This document shows positions 33,433 through 41,865 of a stretch of 64,000 bases of DNA, piece after piece. The notes below the pieces were generated by a model, which was not told the origin of the DNA, searched no databases, and saw only the letters and a program-made list of their open reading frames with translations. The first letter of the stretch is position 1; each line of letters starts with the position of its first letter. This DNA is from Sphingopyxis sp. OPL5. Its GTDB lineage: Bacteria; Pseudomonadota; Alphaproteobacteria; Sphingomonadales; Sphingomonadaceae. A program made the position numbers and the translations under genes. The stretch spans positions 2,970,001-3,034,000 of the forward strand of contig NZ_CP060725.1 of assembly GCF_003797775.2 (NCBI RefSeq), written 5' to 3'.

Positions 33433-35167
33433 CGGTCTTGTAGCGATCCGACAATTGGTCGATCGCCTTTTGGGCCGGGATCAGGCGCCATTCCATGCCG
33501 GCAAGGTCCGCGGGAAGGGCGCCGGCGTTGACGAAGCGCACCCGCATCTGGGCCTCGTAGCCCGAATTCTGCTGATAGCTGCCGACATACATGCCCGACA
33601 CGTTGGTCGTGCGCGAGATCGACAGGCGGCTGAGCAGGATCATGCTGTCATACCCCTCGCGGCGCGCGGTCTGCGCCGCGCCGAGCATCGCCAGTTCTTC
33701 CACGGCGGCGATCGGCGCCAGATTGTGGGTATAGCGGATGGTCCAGATGTCGCTTTTGCCCTCCTGATTGCGCGACAATCCCGAGTCGCTGAGGAAATAG
33801 CCGTCGCCGGCGGGCTTGAGCGTCGGAACGATCTTGGATGTTTCGGGCCGGGGCAGCAGCGCCATCAGCTCGGCCGCCGGAAAGTCGAGAGCCTTGACGC
33901 GCTCGGCGTCGAAATTGCTCCGCAGCCTTGCCCGAACCGCGTCGAGCTCGGCCTTTTCGGCCGCATTTTCGGCGGGAAGATTCGCCAATATATCGGCAAC
34001 GATCGGCAGTTTATCCAACCCCTTGGCAATGAATTCGGCGTGGGTTTCGTCGCTGGGACGCGTGGCGATCTTGGGCCGCAGGTCGATCGCGGCCTCCCAG
34101 AGCCCGATTTCGCTTTTGGCCCGGCGCGCATAGGGCAGCCGGCGGGCGTGATCTTCGACATCCTGCTTCTTCGGCGGCTTGCCGTCGGCGCGCGGCGGTG
34201 GCGGCGCCATCGCTTCGTCGAGGTCGACCTTCGCTTCCGCGAGCGCAGCCTTGGCCCAGGCGGTATTGCCGGCGGCGGCCTCCGCATAGGCGCGCGCGCC
34301 CTGCACCGTCGCGCGCTGTTCGATCTCTTCGAGTTCGTTCTGCTCGCCGCCCCGCAGCGTCCAGCCACCCCGCTGTTTGGGCAGGTCGAAACTGATCGTC
34401 GGCGCGATCGCGCGCGCCGCCTCCAGGTCGCCGTCGAGGAACAGCATCCAGAAAAGCGCGCGGCCGCTTTCGGGCGACAGCGGAACGGCATCCTTCATCT
34501 CCGCGGCCTGCGCGGCGAAACTTTTGTCGAGGTGCATGTGCAGCCGCGTCGCGAGCTGGCGGATCGACTGCGACCAGGGGCGGCCCGCGCGCATCTCCGC
34601 GATGGCGGCCAGTGCCTCGTCGCGCCGGCCGAGCGCGATCAGCGCATAGGCCCGGACGCCGCGGTTGCCGACACCGATGCTCTGCAGGAAATAGCCGTCC
34701 TTGTGCGCGGCGCCGAGCGCATCGCTGGCGCCGGTCAGCGCGATGGCGCGCTCGGCTTGGCCTGCCCAGACGGCATGGACCGCTTGCGCCTGCAACAGGT
34801 TGGCGCGGCGCAGCCAGAAGGCATCGATCAGGCGCGCGTCGTGTAGCGCGCGCTCGCAGGCGGCGAGGCCTCGCTCTCCAAAGGTGTAAATGTCCTTGCG
34901 GCGAATGTCGGCGGATCGCGATGCCGCGCCGAACATGAAGGTCTCGCGCGCGATTCCGTCCGATTTTCCGCGCGGGGCGTTATAGCCGTCGCAAGCCGAA
35001 AAATCCTGCTCGCTCGCGGCCGCGACGCTTGCCGCCGGCGTGACGGGTGGTGCGGGCGGGGCCTCACCCCGCGCCGCAGCCGTCGTTTCGTCCGCCGCCT
35101 GTGCGGCAATCGCCGGCGCGGCCAGACCCATCGCCGCCGGCAGCAGCGCCATCATTCCGATCTTCAT
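33410..35167 (-). CDS. Exported TPR-like protein of unknown function
   Basis: A 585-residue secreted protein. The signal peptide begins at ATG 35167 (MKIGMMALLPAAMGLAAPAIAAQA). The mature part is helical with repeated Ala/Leu helix pairs (residues 110-340) that look like degenerate tetratricopeptide repeats. A beta-rich C-terminus (residues 420-585) may be a separate domain. No enzymatic motif is seen. An earlier ATG at 35224 would place the signal peptide internally, so it is rejected. It may act as a scaffold in the periplasm. Confidence 0.7.
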   Translation of the reverse strand: MKIGMMALLPAAMGLAAPAIAAQAADETTAAARGEAPPAPPVTPAASVAAASEQDFSACDGYNAPRGKSDGIARETFMFGAASRSADIRRKDIYTFGERGLAACERALHDARLIDAFWLRRANLLQAQAVHAVWAGQAERAIALTGASDALGAAHKDGYFLQSIGVGNRGVRAYALIALGRRDEALAAIAEMRAGRPWSQSIRQLATRLHMHLDKSFAAQAAEMKDAVPLSPESGRALFWMLFLDGDLEAARAIAPTISFDLPKQRGGWTLRGGEQNELEEIEQRATVQGARAYAEAAAGNTAWAKAALAEAKVDLDEAMAPPPPRADGKPPKKQDVEDHARRLPYARRAKSEIGLWEAAIDLRPKIATRPSDETHAEFIAKGLDKLPIVADILANLPAENAAEKAELDAVRARLRSNFDAERVKALDFPAAELMALLPRPETSKIVPTLKPAGDGYFLSDSGLSRNQEGKSDIWTIRYTHNLAPIAAVEELAMLGAAQTARREGYDSMILLSRLSISRTTNVSGMYVGSYQQNSGYEAQMRVRFVNAGALPADLAGMEWRLIPAQKAIDQLSDRYKTGGLTIAW

Positions 35168-35246
35168 ATATCGCCCCTGTTCCCCTGTCGGAGAATCGCT
35201 AACCCAGTGTCGGCTCGCGATCAACCAGCCAGTCGGGGCGTCGCGG

Positions 35247-35855
35247 TCAGTTCCGCGGCGGCACCGGCAATTCGGTCGCGTCGGGCTCGGCCTGCTCGCG
35301 CTGCGGCGCGGTGCCGTTCGCCTGGGCTTCCAGATCGGCGGCCGCCTTCTGGCGTTCGGCCATCGCGCGTTCCTCGGCGACCACCGCGGCTTCGACTTCG
35401 TCCGATGCCGCGTCGATGCCGGCGATGCGCTTGGCGCGTTCGTCGGCGATCATCGCCTGCCAGTCGGTCTTGTCGGCCGCCTGCCGTTCGGCCTTGGCGC
35501 CCGCGACGAGCGCCTGGGTACAGCCGGTGAAGCCGCCGAGGCCGACCGGCGAGCAGCTGTCGGTGCCGAAGCGGCCGACGCGCTCCATCGCGGTCACGCG
35601 GTTGAGCCAGGCCTGGTTGCGCGGATCGAGCGGGTCGCCGCCGCGGAACAGCTGCGGCACGCGATAGCGGTCGCCTTCGGGCAGGCGGTTACACACGACG
35701 ATCTCGTCGCTGCTCGACGGCTCGCACTTGTCGTTGCCGTAAACGATGACCTGGTTGATCTTTTCGGCGCTCGACGTGTCGGCGTCCTGCGCGGCGGCCG
35801 GAAGCGCGAACAGGCTGCCGGCAAGGAGCAGCGCGGCGAGGGGGAGGCGGGTCAT
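35247..35855 (-). CDS. Exported protein of unknown function
   Basis: A 202-residue secreted protein. The start is ATG 35855, preceded by AAGGA; a signal peptide (MTRLPLAALLLAGSLFALPAAAQ) follows. Residues 30-95 have four cysteines (NDKCEPS, IVVCNRLPE, DSCSPVG and TGCTQ) that may form two disulfides. The second half is a long charged helix rich in Ala/Glu/Arg (residues 105-175), probably coiled coil. Sequences with VIVYGNDKCEPSSSDEIVVCNRLPE-like segments are common in sphingomonads (from memory, not a search); function unknown. Confidence 0.75.
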   Translation of the reverse strand: MTRLPLAALLLAGSLFALPAAAQDADTSSAEKINQVIVYGNDKCEPSSSDEIVVCNRLPEGDRYRVPQLFRGGDPLDPRNQAWLNRVTAMERVGRFGTDSCSPVGLGGFTGCTQALVAGAKAERQAADKTDWQAMIADERAKRIAGIDAASDEVEAAVVAEERAMAERQKAAADLEAQANGTAPQREQAEPDATELPVPPRN

Positions 35856-35932
35856 CGGATCATCCTTCGTCATTTCGTGCGGAATGGCACCGCGTGCCTG
35901 CATCCGTCATGAACGGGCAGGCGGTTTCTGTA

Positions 35933-36475
35933 TCAGATACGCTTCGACAGCGCGATGGCTGCGCGGCACCCGGCGCGGATCGCGAAGCTGAGCAGCGGAT
36001 AGCCGGGCGCGCTTTCGGCGCCCGCGGCGAGCGCCGCTTCCTTATGCTCCAGCTCCTCGGCGCGGAAATCGGCGACCGCGGCGCTGAGTTCGGGATCGCT
36101 GTCGCCGAGTTCGTCGAGCTGGTCGCGATAATGGCGGTCGATCTCGGTCTCGACCGCGGCGGTGCACGCCATCGCGGCACGCGGGCCCATCGCGGCGGTC
36201 ACCGCGCCGAGCGCGAAACCCGCGACCTTCCACACCGGCTGCAGCGCGGTCGGGCGGACGCCGCGCCGCGCAACCATCGCGTCGAAGAATTTGCGGTGGC
36301 GCTCTTCCTGTTCGGCCATATGCGCTATTTCGCGCGCCATCGGGTGGCGGTCGCCCATCACCGCGAGCTGGCCGGCATAGATGCGCGTCGCGCCATATTC
36401 GCCCGCCTGGTCGACGCGGATCATCGACGCGTTGCGCCCGTCGTCGCCGGCGCCGTCCTTTTTCGTGTCGCTCAT
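35933..36475 (-). CDS. coq7: Demethoxyubiquinone hydroxylase (Coq7 type)
   Basis: A 180-residue di-iron monooxygenase that hydroxylates 2-polyprenyl-3-methyl-6-methoxy-1,4-benzoquinol, the penultimate step of ubiquinone synthesis. The four-helix-bundle ligands are visible: EYGATRIY, EQEERHRKFF (ExxH), ETEIDRHY and EELEHKE (ExxH). This Coq7 form replaces the flavin enzyme UbiF in many Alphaproteobacteria. The start ATG overlaps the stop of the upstream dsbB-like gene as ATGA, so both are translated together. Confidence 0.95.
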   Translation of the reverse strand: MSDTKKDGAGDDGRNASMIRVDQAGEYGATRIYAGQLAVMGDRHPMAREIAHMAEQEERHRKFFDAMVARRGVRPTALQPVWKVAGFALGAVTAAMGPRAAMACTAAVETEIDRHYRDQLDELGDSDPELSAAVADFRAEELEHKEAALAAGAESAPGYPLLSFAIRAGCRAAIALSKRI

Positions 36476-36954
36476 GCGACCGATGTGGGCCGCCGGCGCA
36501 GCAGGGTCAAGACGAAGGCGGCGGCGGCGAGCGAGAAGATCGCGTTGAACCCGGCGAGCGAGATCGGTCCCAGCGTCCATTGCGGCACGTCGCAGCGGAC
36601 GATCGGCGCCGCCATGATGCTGTCGAGCGTCACCGGCCCGCTGCCGGTCGAACTGCACGTCGTCAGCCCCTGCCACCATCCATATTCGACCCCGGCGTGG
36701 AAGATGCCGATCGCGCCGCTGATCGCGATTGCGACGGCGGCGAGCAGGGTCAGCGCCCGCATCGCGGCCTCGTTCCTGCGCAGCAGCAGCGCGAGCAGCG
36801 CCAGCACGATCGCGGCCTGGTGCGGCCAGCGCTGCCAGTAGCACATCTCGCACGGGTGCAGGCCAAAGCCATATTGCGACACCAGCGCCCCGCCATAGAG
36901 GAGCAGCGGCGCGGCGAGCGCCACCAGCGGCGCGGCGATACGCGAGTTCAGCAT
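36472..36954 (-). CDS. Disulfide bond formation protein, DsbB family
   Basis: A 160-residue inner-membrane protein with four transmembrane helices (about residues 6-24, 45-58, 66-84 and 128-150). The first periplasmic loop has the redox pair CEMC (HPCEMCYWQRWPH, near residue 36) that passes electrons to quinone. The second loop has Cys residues near 100 and 121 (TTCSSTG, VRCDVPQ), completing the four-cysteine DsbB relay. It would reoxidise DsbA; no dsbA lies in this window. Its link to ubiquinone synthesis (coq7) through a 4-nt overlap is suggestive. Confidence 0.9.
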   Translation of the reverse strand: MLNSRIAAPLVALAAPLLLYGGALVSQYGFGLHPCEMCYWQRWPHQAAIVLALLALLLRRNEAAMRALTLLAAVAIAISGAIGIFHAGVEYGWWQGLTTCSSTGSGPVTLDSIMAAPIVRCDVPQWTLGPISLAGFNAIFSLAAAAFVLTLLRRRPTSVA

Positions 36955-36986
36955 CGAACCTACCTATAGTGACCGAGAGAAGACTA

Positions 36987-38381
36987 TCAGTTGCGGCGGA
37001 CCGGCTTGGCGGGCGCCTTGGCGGGGGCGCTGCCCTGCGCCATGCGCGCCGCGGGGTTGATCCGGCCGATCGTCTGCAGCGCATAGTTCATCTGGAAATC
37101 CTCGATGCCCTTGGCCTTCAACTCTTCGGCGGTCGCGGTGAAGCGCGGATCGTCCTTCTCGTCCTTTTCGAGCAGGCTATTGTCGACCTTCTTCTCGTTG
37201 ATCAGGTGGCGCCGCAGGTCGCTTTCGCGGAAGCGCGGACGGTCCTTGTAATCGGGGTCCGACAGCTGCGGCACGCGGATGTCGGGGTCGATCCCGCCTT
37301 CCTGCACGCTGCGGCCCGACGGCGTATAATAGCGCGCCGTGGTCAGGCGCAGCGCAGTCGTGTCGGTCAGCGGCAGCACCGTCTGCACCGAACCCTTGCC
37401 GAAGCTGCGCTCGCCCATGATAACCGCGCGGTGCTGGTCCTGCAGCGCGCCTGCGACGATTTCGGAGGCCGATGCCGATCCGGCGTCGATCAGCACGATC
37501 ACCGGCGCGCCGCCCGCGAGGTCACCGGGTTCGGCGAAATAGCGTTCGATGTCGCCCTTGCGGCGGCCGCGCTGCGAGACGATCTCGCCGCGTTCGAGGA
37601 ACAGGTCGCTGATCCCGACGGCTTCGTCGAGCAGCCCGCCGGGGTTCGAACGGAGGTCGAGGACCCAGCCGCGCGGCTTTTTACCGAGCGATTTTTCGAC
37701 CGCCATCATCGCGGCCTTGAGGTCGGTGGTCGCGTCGGCGGAGAAGCTGCTCACGGTCAGCACGCCGACGTCGCCCTTCACTTCCCATTTCACCGGCTTT
37801 AGGTCGATGATTTCGCGGGTCAGCGACAATTCGATCGGCTTGTCCTGGCCTTCGCGCACGACGGTGATGTCGATCTTGGTGCCCGGCTTGCCGCGCATCT
37901 GGTCGACCGCTTCGTCGAGCGTCAGCCCGAAGATCAGTTCCTTGTTGATATGGGTGATATAGTCGCCGGCCTTGATCCCGGCCTTGGCCGCCGGGGTGTC
38001 GGCGGTCGGCGCGATCACCTTCACGACGCCGTCTTCCATCGTCACCGACAGGCCCAGCCCGCCATATTCGCCGTCGGTCTGGGTGCGCAGGTTCGAAAAG
38101 CCGCGCGCGTCGAGATAGCCCGAATGCGGGTCGAGGCTGGCGAGCATGCCGTTGATCGCGCCTTCGATCAGTTTCGAATCGTCGACCGGTTCGACATAGT
38201 TCGACCGCACTTCGAGGAAGACGTCCATGAAGCGCGAAATCTCGTTGGTCGTCGCGGTGTCGACGGTCGCCATCGCCCCGGTCGCCAGCGGCACCAGCGC
38301 GAGCGTACTCAGCGCGGCGGCGCCCTGCCACAGCGCGAAACGGCGCTTGGGGGAGGCGATGGTCTTGGTCGGTTCGGTCAT
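36987..38381 (-). CDS. ctpA: C-terminal processing peptidase (S41)
   Basis: A 464-residue periplasmic serine/lysine protease. An N-terminal hydrophobic segment (residues 18-38) anchors or exports it. The PDZ domain (residues 100-185) binds substrate C-termini, with the typical GLGLSV and AGIKAGDYI. The catalytic dyad is Ser304 (GSASASEIV) and Lys329 (GERSFGKGS). It is longer at the C-terminus than the core, with a Lys/Ala-rich tail. It lies immediately downstream of the EnvC-like gene, a common pairing tied to cell-wall hydrolase control. Confidence 0.95.
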   Translation of the reverse strand: MTEPTKTIASPKRRFALWQGAAALSTLALVPLATGAMATVDTATTNEISRFMDVFLEVRSNYVEPVDDSKLIEGAINGMLASLDPHSGYLDARGFSNLRTQTDGEYGGLGLSVTMEDGVVKVIAPTADTPAAKAGIKAGDYITHINKELIFGLTLDEAVDQMRGKPGTKIDITVVREGQDKPIELSLTREIIDLKPVKWEVKGDVGVLTVSSFSADATTDLKAAMMAVEKSLGKKPRGWVLDLRSNPGGLLDEAVGISDLFLERGEIVSQRGRRKGDIERYFAEPGDLAGGAPVIVLIDAGSASASEIVAGALQDQHRAVIMGERSFGKGSVQTVLPLTDTTALRLTTARYYTPSGRSVQEGGIDPDIRVPQLSDPDYKDRPRFRESDLRRHLINEKKVDNSLLEKDEKDDPRFTATAEELKAKGIEDFQMNYALQTIGRINPAARMAQGSAPAKAPAKPVRRN

Positions 38382-38513
38382 GATCGTCTTTCACCTTGGC
38401 GGACGGTCCGCCCTATAATCCCCGGCCCGCCATATTCCTACGCATTGGACGGGGCGTCAAGCGCAGCATCCCATTATGGACCGGCATCCGAACGGCGGGT
38501 TAACAGGGGGCGA

Positions 38514-39728
38514 TCAGCCGAGCATCCGGGCGATGTCGACCGGGCGCCCGGCGCGGCGCAGCTCGACGGTGATATGCGCGTCGTGCGCCCCGGCGCGGCC
38601 GATCGGCGCCCCGGCATCGAGCGTGTCGCCGACGCTCGCCGACAGCCCGATCATCCCGGTGAGCAGCGAGGTCCAGCCACCGCCATGGTCGATGATGACG
38701 ATCTTGCCATAGCCGCGATAGTCGCCGGCGAAACTGACCCGTCCCGGCGCCGGGGCGACGACCTGGCCGCCCGGGCGCGCGACGATGGTGATGCCGCGCG
38801 ATCGGACCCCGCTGTCGTCGACCTCGCCGAGTCCCGCGACGATCCGCCCGACGACGGGCAGGCGATAGGCGCCTTGCGCCAGCTCGGCTTCCTGCGTGGA
38901 GGGCGCGGCGGTTGCGGGGTTGCCGCTCGCCGGATCGTTCGGGCGCTGGACCGGACCCGCCAGCTGGGCCAGCTCGGCGCGCACCCCGCTGTCGACCTCG
39001 AGCGTGTCCATCAGGTCGACGATGTCGCGCGCTTTCTCGCCGAGCCCGAGCGCGCGGTCGGCTTCGAGCCGCGCGCTGCTCATCAGGTCGCGCGAGCGCA
39101 GCCGGCCTTCATTCTCCAGCCGCGTCAGCTCGTCGCGCCGCGTCGCGAGCTGCTGCTTGCTCGCAGCGAGCGCCGCGAGCGCGACCGATTGCTGCGCGCG
39201 GGTTTCGCGGAGCTGGGCAAGCTCGCGGCGGACCCCGGCGGTGCGCCGCTCGATCACCGGCATCACCGCGTCGAGCACCGCGCGGGCATGGACCATGTCG
39301 GTCAGCGACCCCGGCTGCGCGAGCACGGTCACCGGCGGCTGGCGCGACAGTTGCTGGAGCGAGGCGGTGAGTTCGAGCAAAGGTTGTTGCTGCTCGGCGA
39401 GCCGCGCCTGCTGTTCCGCCAGCCGCCGCCCGACCAGCGCGACGCGCGCCTCGCCGGCACTGATATCGGCCTCGGCCGACTGGATGCGCGCGGCGAGCGC
39501 GGCGCTGCGTTTCTTCAGCCGGTCGGCGGCGTCGGTCGCCGCCGCCGCCTGCACTTCGAGCGCCGCGCTGCGCGCCAGCGCCGCCGCCGACTGTTCCTTG
39601 GCGCTGATCAATTGCCGGCGTTCCCCGGCGGCGATCGCCTCGGGATCGAAGGCGTCGCTCTGCGCCAGCGCCAGTGCCCCGCCGGCAAGCGCGAGGGCCA
39701 TTGCCGGCAAAGCGAAGGCGAGCCTCAT
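38514..39728 (-). CDS. EnvC-like murein hydrolase activator
   Basis: A 404-residue periplasmic protein: signal peptide (MRLAFALPAMALALAGGALA), long coiled coil (residues 30-250) and a C-terminal LytM/M23 domain (residues 290-404). The LytM metal ligands are missing: the GxHxGxD and HxH motifs are replaced (RSRGIT and AHITVELR). This matches EnvC-type activators of N-acetylmuramoyl-L-alanine amidases rather than an active endopeptidase. The start at 39728 overlaps the rlmH stop by 4 nt. Confidence 0.9.
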   Translation of the reverse strand: MRLAFALPAMALALAGGALALAQSDAFDPEAIAAGERRQLISAKEQSAAALARSAALEVQAAAATDAADRLKKRSAALAARIQSAEADISAGEARVALVGRRLAEQQARLAEQQQPLLELTASLQQLSRQPPVTVLAQPGSLTDMVHARAVLDAVMPVIERRTAGVRRELAQLRETRAQQSVALAALAASKQQLATRRDELTRLENEGRLRSRDLMSSARLEADRALGLGEKARDIVDLMDTLEVDSGVRAELAQLAGPVQRPNDPASGNPATAAPSTQEAELAQGAYRLPVVGRIVAGLGEVDDSGVRSRGITIVARPGGQVVAPAPGRVSFAGDYRGYGKIVIIDHGGGWTSLLTGMIGLSASVGDTLDAGAPIGRAGAHDAHITVELRRAGRPVDIARMLG

Positions 39729-40153
39729 TGCTGGCCTTCGCGGTGATAGGGGTGACCGGCGATGATGCTCGTCGCGCGCCACAATTGCTCGGCGAGCATC
39801 GCGCGCGCCATCAGATGCGGCCAGGTCGCGCGGCCAAAGGCGATCGCCTTGTCGGCATCCTTCCGCTCTTCGGGGGTGAAGCCGTCGGCGGCGCCGAGGC
39901 AGAAACGCGCCTCGCGCACCCCGTCGTCGCGCCAGCGTTCGAGCAGTTTGGCGAGGTCGAGGGAGGTGATCTGCTCGCCCGTCTCGTCGAGCAGGATCGT
40001 GCGGCTGCCCGGGGCCGCGGGCGGCACCTTGCCGCCGGTGTCGGGCAATTCGGTGATTTTCTGCGGCCAGGTCACGCGCTTCATATAGCGGCCGACAAGC
40101 TCGGCCTCGGGGGACCGCCCGATACGTCCCCGTGCGATGATGTGCAGCAGCAT
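39725..40153 (-). CDS. rlmH: 23S rRNA (pseudouridine1915-N3)-methyltransferase RlmH
   Basis: A 142-residue SPOUT methyltransferase that methylates pseudouridine 1915 in helix 69 of 23S rRNA on the assembled 70S ribosome. The SPOUT knot region shows FCLGAADGFTPE, and RAMLAEQLWRATSIIAGHPYHRE at the C-terminus is nearly invariant in the family. The length is slightly under the usual 155. It lies between rsfS and the EnvC-like gene, the common alphaproteobacterial order. Confidence 0.96.
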   Translation of the reverse strand: MLLHIIARGRIGRSPEAELVGRYMKRVTWPQKITELPDTGGKVPPAAPGSRTILLDETGEQITSLDLAKLLERWRDDGVREARFCLGAADGFTPEERKDADKAIAFGRATWPHLMARAMLAEQLWRATSIIAGHPYHREGQQ

Positions 40154-40186
40154 GACGCCCCGCCTAGCCTCCGGCGGGCAGGGACG

Positions 40187-40582
40187 TCAATTTACGGCGG
40201 TGACCGGCGGCGCGTCGCCGAACGACCACATGCGCTCGAGGTTATAGAAGCTGCGCACTTCGGGGCGGAACAGGTGGACGATGACGTCGCCGGCATCGAT
40301 CAGCACCCAATCGGCGTTGGGCAGGCCCTCGACGCGGACCAGGCGGCCCGCTTCCTGCTTGATCCGCTGCGCCAGCTTGTCGGCGATCGCCGAAACATGG
40401 CGCGTCGACCGGCCGCTCGCGATGACCATATGGTCGGCGATGCTGCTCTTGCCGGCAAGCGGGATGGAAATGGTTTCCTGGGCCTGATCCTCGTCCAGCT
40501 GGTGGAGGATCAGCGCGTGGAGGGCTTCCACGCTGTCATTCGGTGCGGCGCCGGGCGCGGCATCCTTACTGGCGGCTATCAA
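40187..40582 (-). CDS. rsfS: Ribosome silencing factor RsfS
   Basis: A 131-residue protein of the RsfS/DUF143 family that binds L14 and blocks subunit joining when nutrients are scarce. The core IADHMVIASGRSTRHVSAIADKL and the ending DWVLIDAGDVIVHLFRPEVRSFYNLERMW are hallmarks. The likely start is TTG 40582, about 10 nt after AAGGA; a GTG at codon 17 (VEALHAL) is an alternative that would remove only a low-complexity leader. It follows nadD by 6 nt. Confidence 0.94.
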   Translation of the reverse strand: MIAASKDAAPGAAPNDSVEALHALILHQLDEDQAQETISIPLAGKSSIADHMVIASGRSTRHVSAIADKLAQRIKQEAGRLVRVEGLPNADWVLIDAGDVIVHLFRPEVRSFYNLERMWSFGDAPPVTAVN

Positions 40583-40588
40583 GCTTAT

Positions 40589-41233
40589 TCATTCCTTTTC
40601 GTCCGTGGCCAGCCGCGAATGCGTCAGCGGGTCGCGCATCGCGCGGCCAGCATAGCGTTCGAACCAGCGGGGGTTGGCCTGCCGTATTGCAGTTGCGGAT
40701 CGCACATCGGGCGAAAATCGCAGGAACACGAGGGCAGGCGGTCTCCAGTCCGTCCAGTGACTTTTCTGGTCCGCGGGCCGGACGAAGCGCCGAAGCCAAC
40801 CCATCGCCTTTGCAGCATGGGTGCGGCCATTATAGCCCGGACGCGCGATAACCGCAATCGGCATCAGCCGCGCAATCCCCCGCCAGTCGCGCCATCGGGG
40901 CAATTGGGCCAGATTGTCAGCGCCCATGATCCAGATGAACTGCCGATTGGGGTAGCGTCGGACGAGTTTTTTCAGCGTGTCAACGGTGTAGCGGGTGCCC
41001 AATTCGGCCTCGATCGCGGTGGCGCGAATCGGCGACCGCCGCGCGGCGCGCCGGGCGGAGGCAAGGCGCGCGGAAAGTGGCGCCATGCCCTTGGCGGGCT
41101 TGAGCGGGTTGCCGGGCGAGACGAGCCACCAGAGTTCGTCGAGATCGAGCGCGGCGATGGCATCGAGGCTGATCGCCCGGTGCCCGCCGTGCGCAGGGTT
41201 GAAGCTGCCGCCGAGGAGGCCGGTGGGGATCAT
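40589..41233 (-). CDS. nadD: Nicotinate-nucleotide adenylyltransferase
   Basis: A 214-residue enzyme making nicotinate adenine dinucleotide from NaMN and ATP, the central step of NAD synthesis. The nucleotidyltransferase signature GGSFNPAHGGH is at residues 8-18 and the ISSTxIR-like loop is SPDVRSATAIR near residue 180. The ATG at 41233 overlaps the stop of the upstream insert gene as ATGA. The order nadD-rsfS-rlmH is standard. Confidence 0.95.
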   Translation of the reverse strand: MIPTGLLGGSFNPAHGGHRAISLDAIAALDLDELWWLVSPGNPLKPAKGMAPLSARLASARRAARRSPIRATAIEAELGTRYTVDTLKKLVRRYPNRQFIWIMGADNLAQLPRWRDWRGIARLMPIAVIARPGYNGRTHAAKAMGWLRRFVRPADQKSHWTDWRPPALVFLRFSPDVRSATAIRQANPRWFERYAGRAMRDPLTHSRLATDEKE

Positions 41234-41865
41234 GGAACGGGCGGGGCAACGATGTCGGGCATGATATAGCAATATTGCTCCGGTTTGCCGACCCGTTGAG
41301 CTTTTATTCCAAAGGAACGCGAAACTTCGGCGAAGGCCTTGTCGTATGCGCGGTCGCGTCGAGCGGCAACCCGGGTTTCGCAGGCTGCCGAAAAGGGCGT
41401 GGCCGCGATGCAGGCATTGAACAGTATCAGTTCGGGTGTCGAGAAACTATCCGCGAGCGCCTTACTTTCAGCTATCTCTTCCGCTCTGCTCTCGGCCAGA
41501 AAACGATGAGAGGAAAGAATTTCCTCCAGCGAAGGCTGTCGCTTGTCGCGAAAGCTAGATTGTGCAGCTGGCGTATCACTTAAGCGAAACTTGCCGCCTT
41601 CGAGTTTGAAGCAACTGGGGTCGAAGACCATGGTCAATTGCATCGGCTTTCGCGAATTTATCGAAATTTTCGAATCTCTGATGGTTTGTACGAAACGATC
41701 AACCAAGTTATCGTGAGCCAACTCCGCACCCATTCCCTCGCTCGCGCGCAGCACAAGAATCGTATCGCGGACTACGAGCCAAGAAAAGGGCGTTACGGCG
41801 ATCAGCAGAACAAGCGCCGCCAAGCGAACCCATCTCGCTTGGCGGCGGTGTTCACTGGTATTCAA
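41230..41865 (-). CDS. Single-pass membrane protein of unknown function inserted between proA and nadD
   Basis: A 211-residue protein with one hydrophobic segment near residues 14-34 (LAALVLLIAVTPFSWLVV) and a mixed alpha/beta, mostly soluble part with four cysteines. I do not recognise it. Base composition is less G+C-rich than its neighbours. The chosen start TTG at 41865 overlaps the proA stop as TTGA. An ATG at 41898 would give 222 residues but 37 nt of overlap with proA. It keeps ATGA coupling to nadD, so the block is still translated as one unit. Confidence 0.65.
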   Translation of the reverse strand: MNTSEHRRQARWVRLAALVLLIAVTPFSWLVVRDTILVLRASEGMGAELAHDNLVDRFVQTIRDSKISINSRKPMQLTMVFDPSCFKLEGGKFRLSDTPAAQSSFRDKRQPSLEEILSSHRFLAESRAEEIAESKALADSFSTPELILFNACIAATPFSAACETRVAARRDRAYDKAFAEVSRSFGIKAQRVGKPEQYCYIMPDIVAPPVP

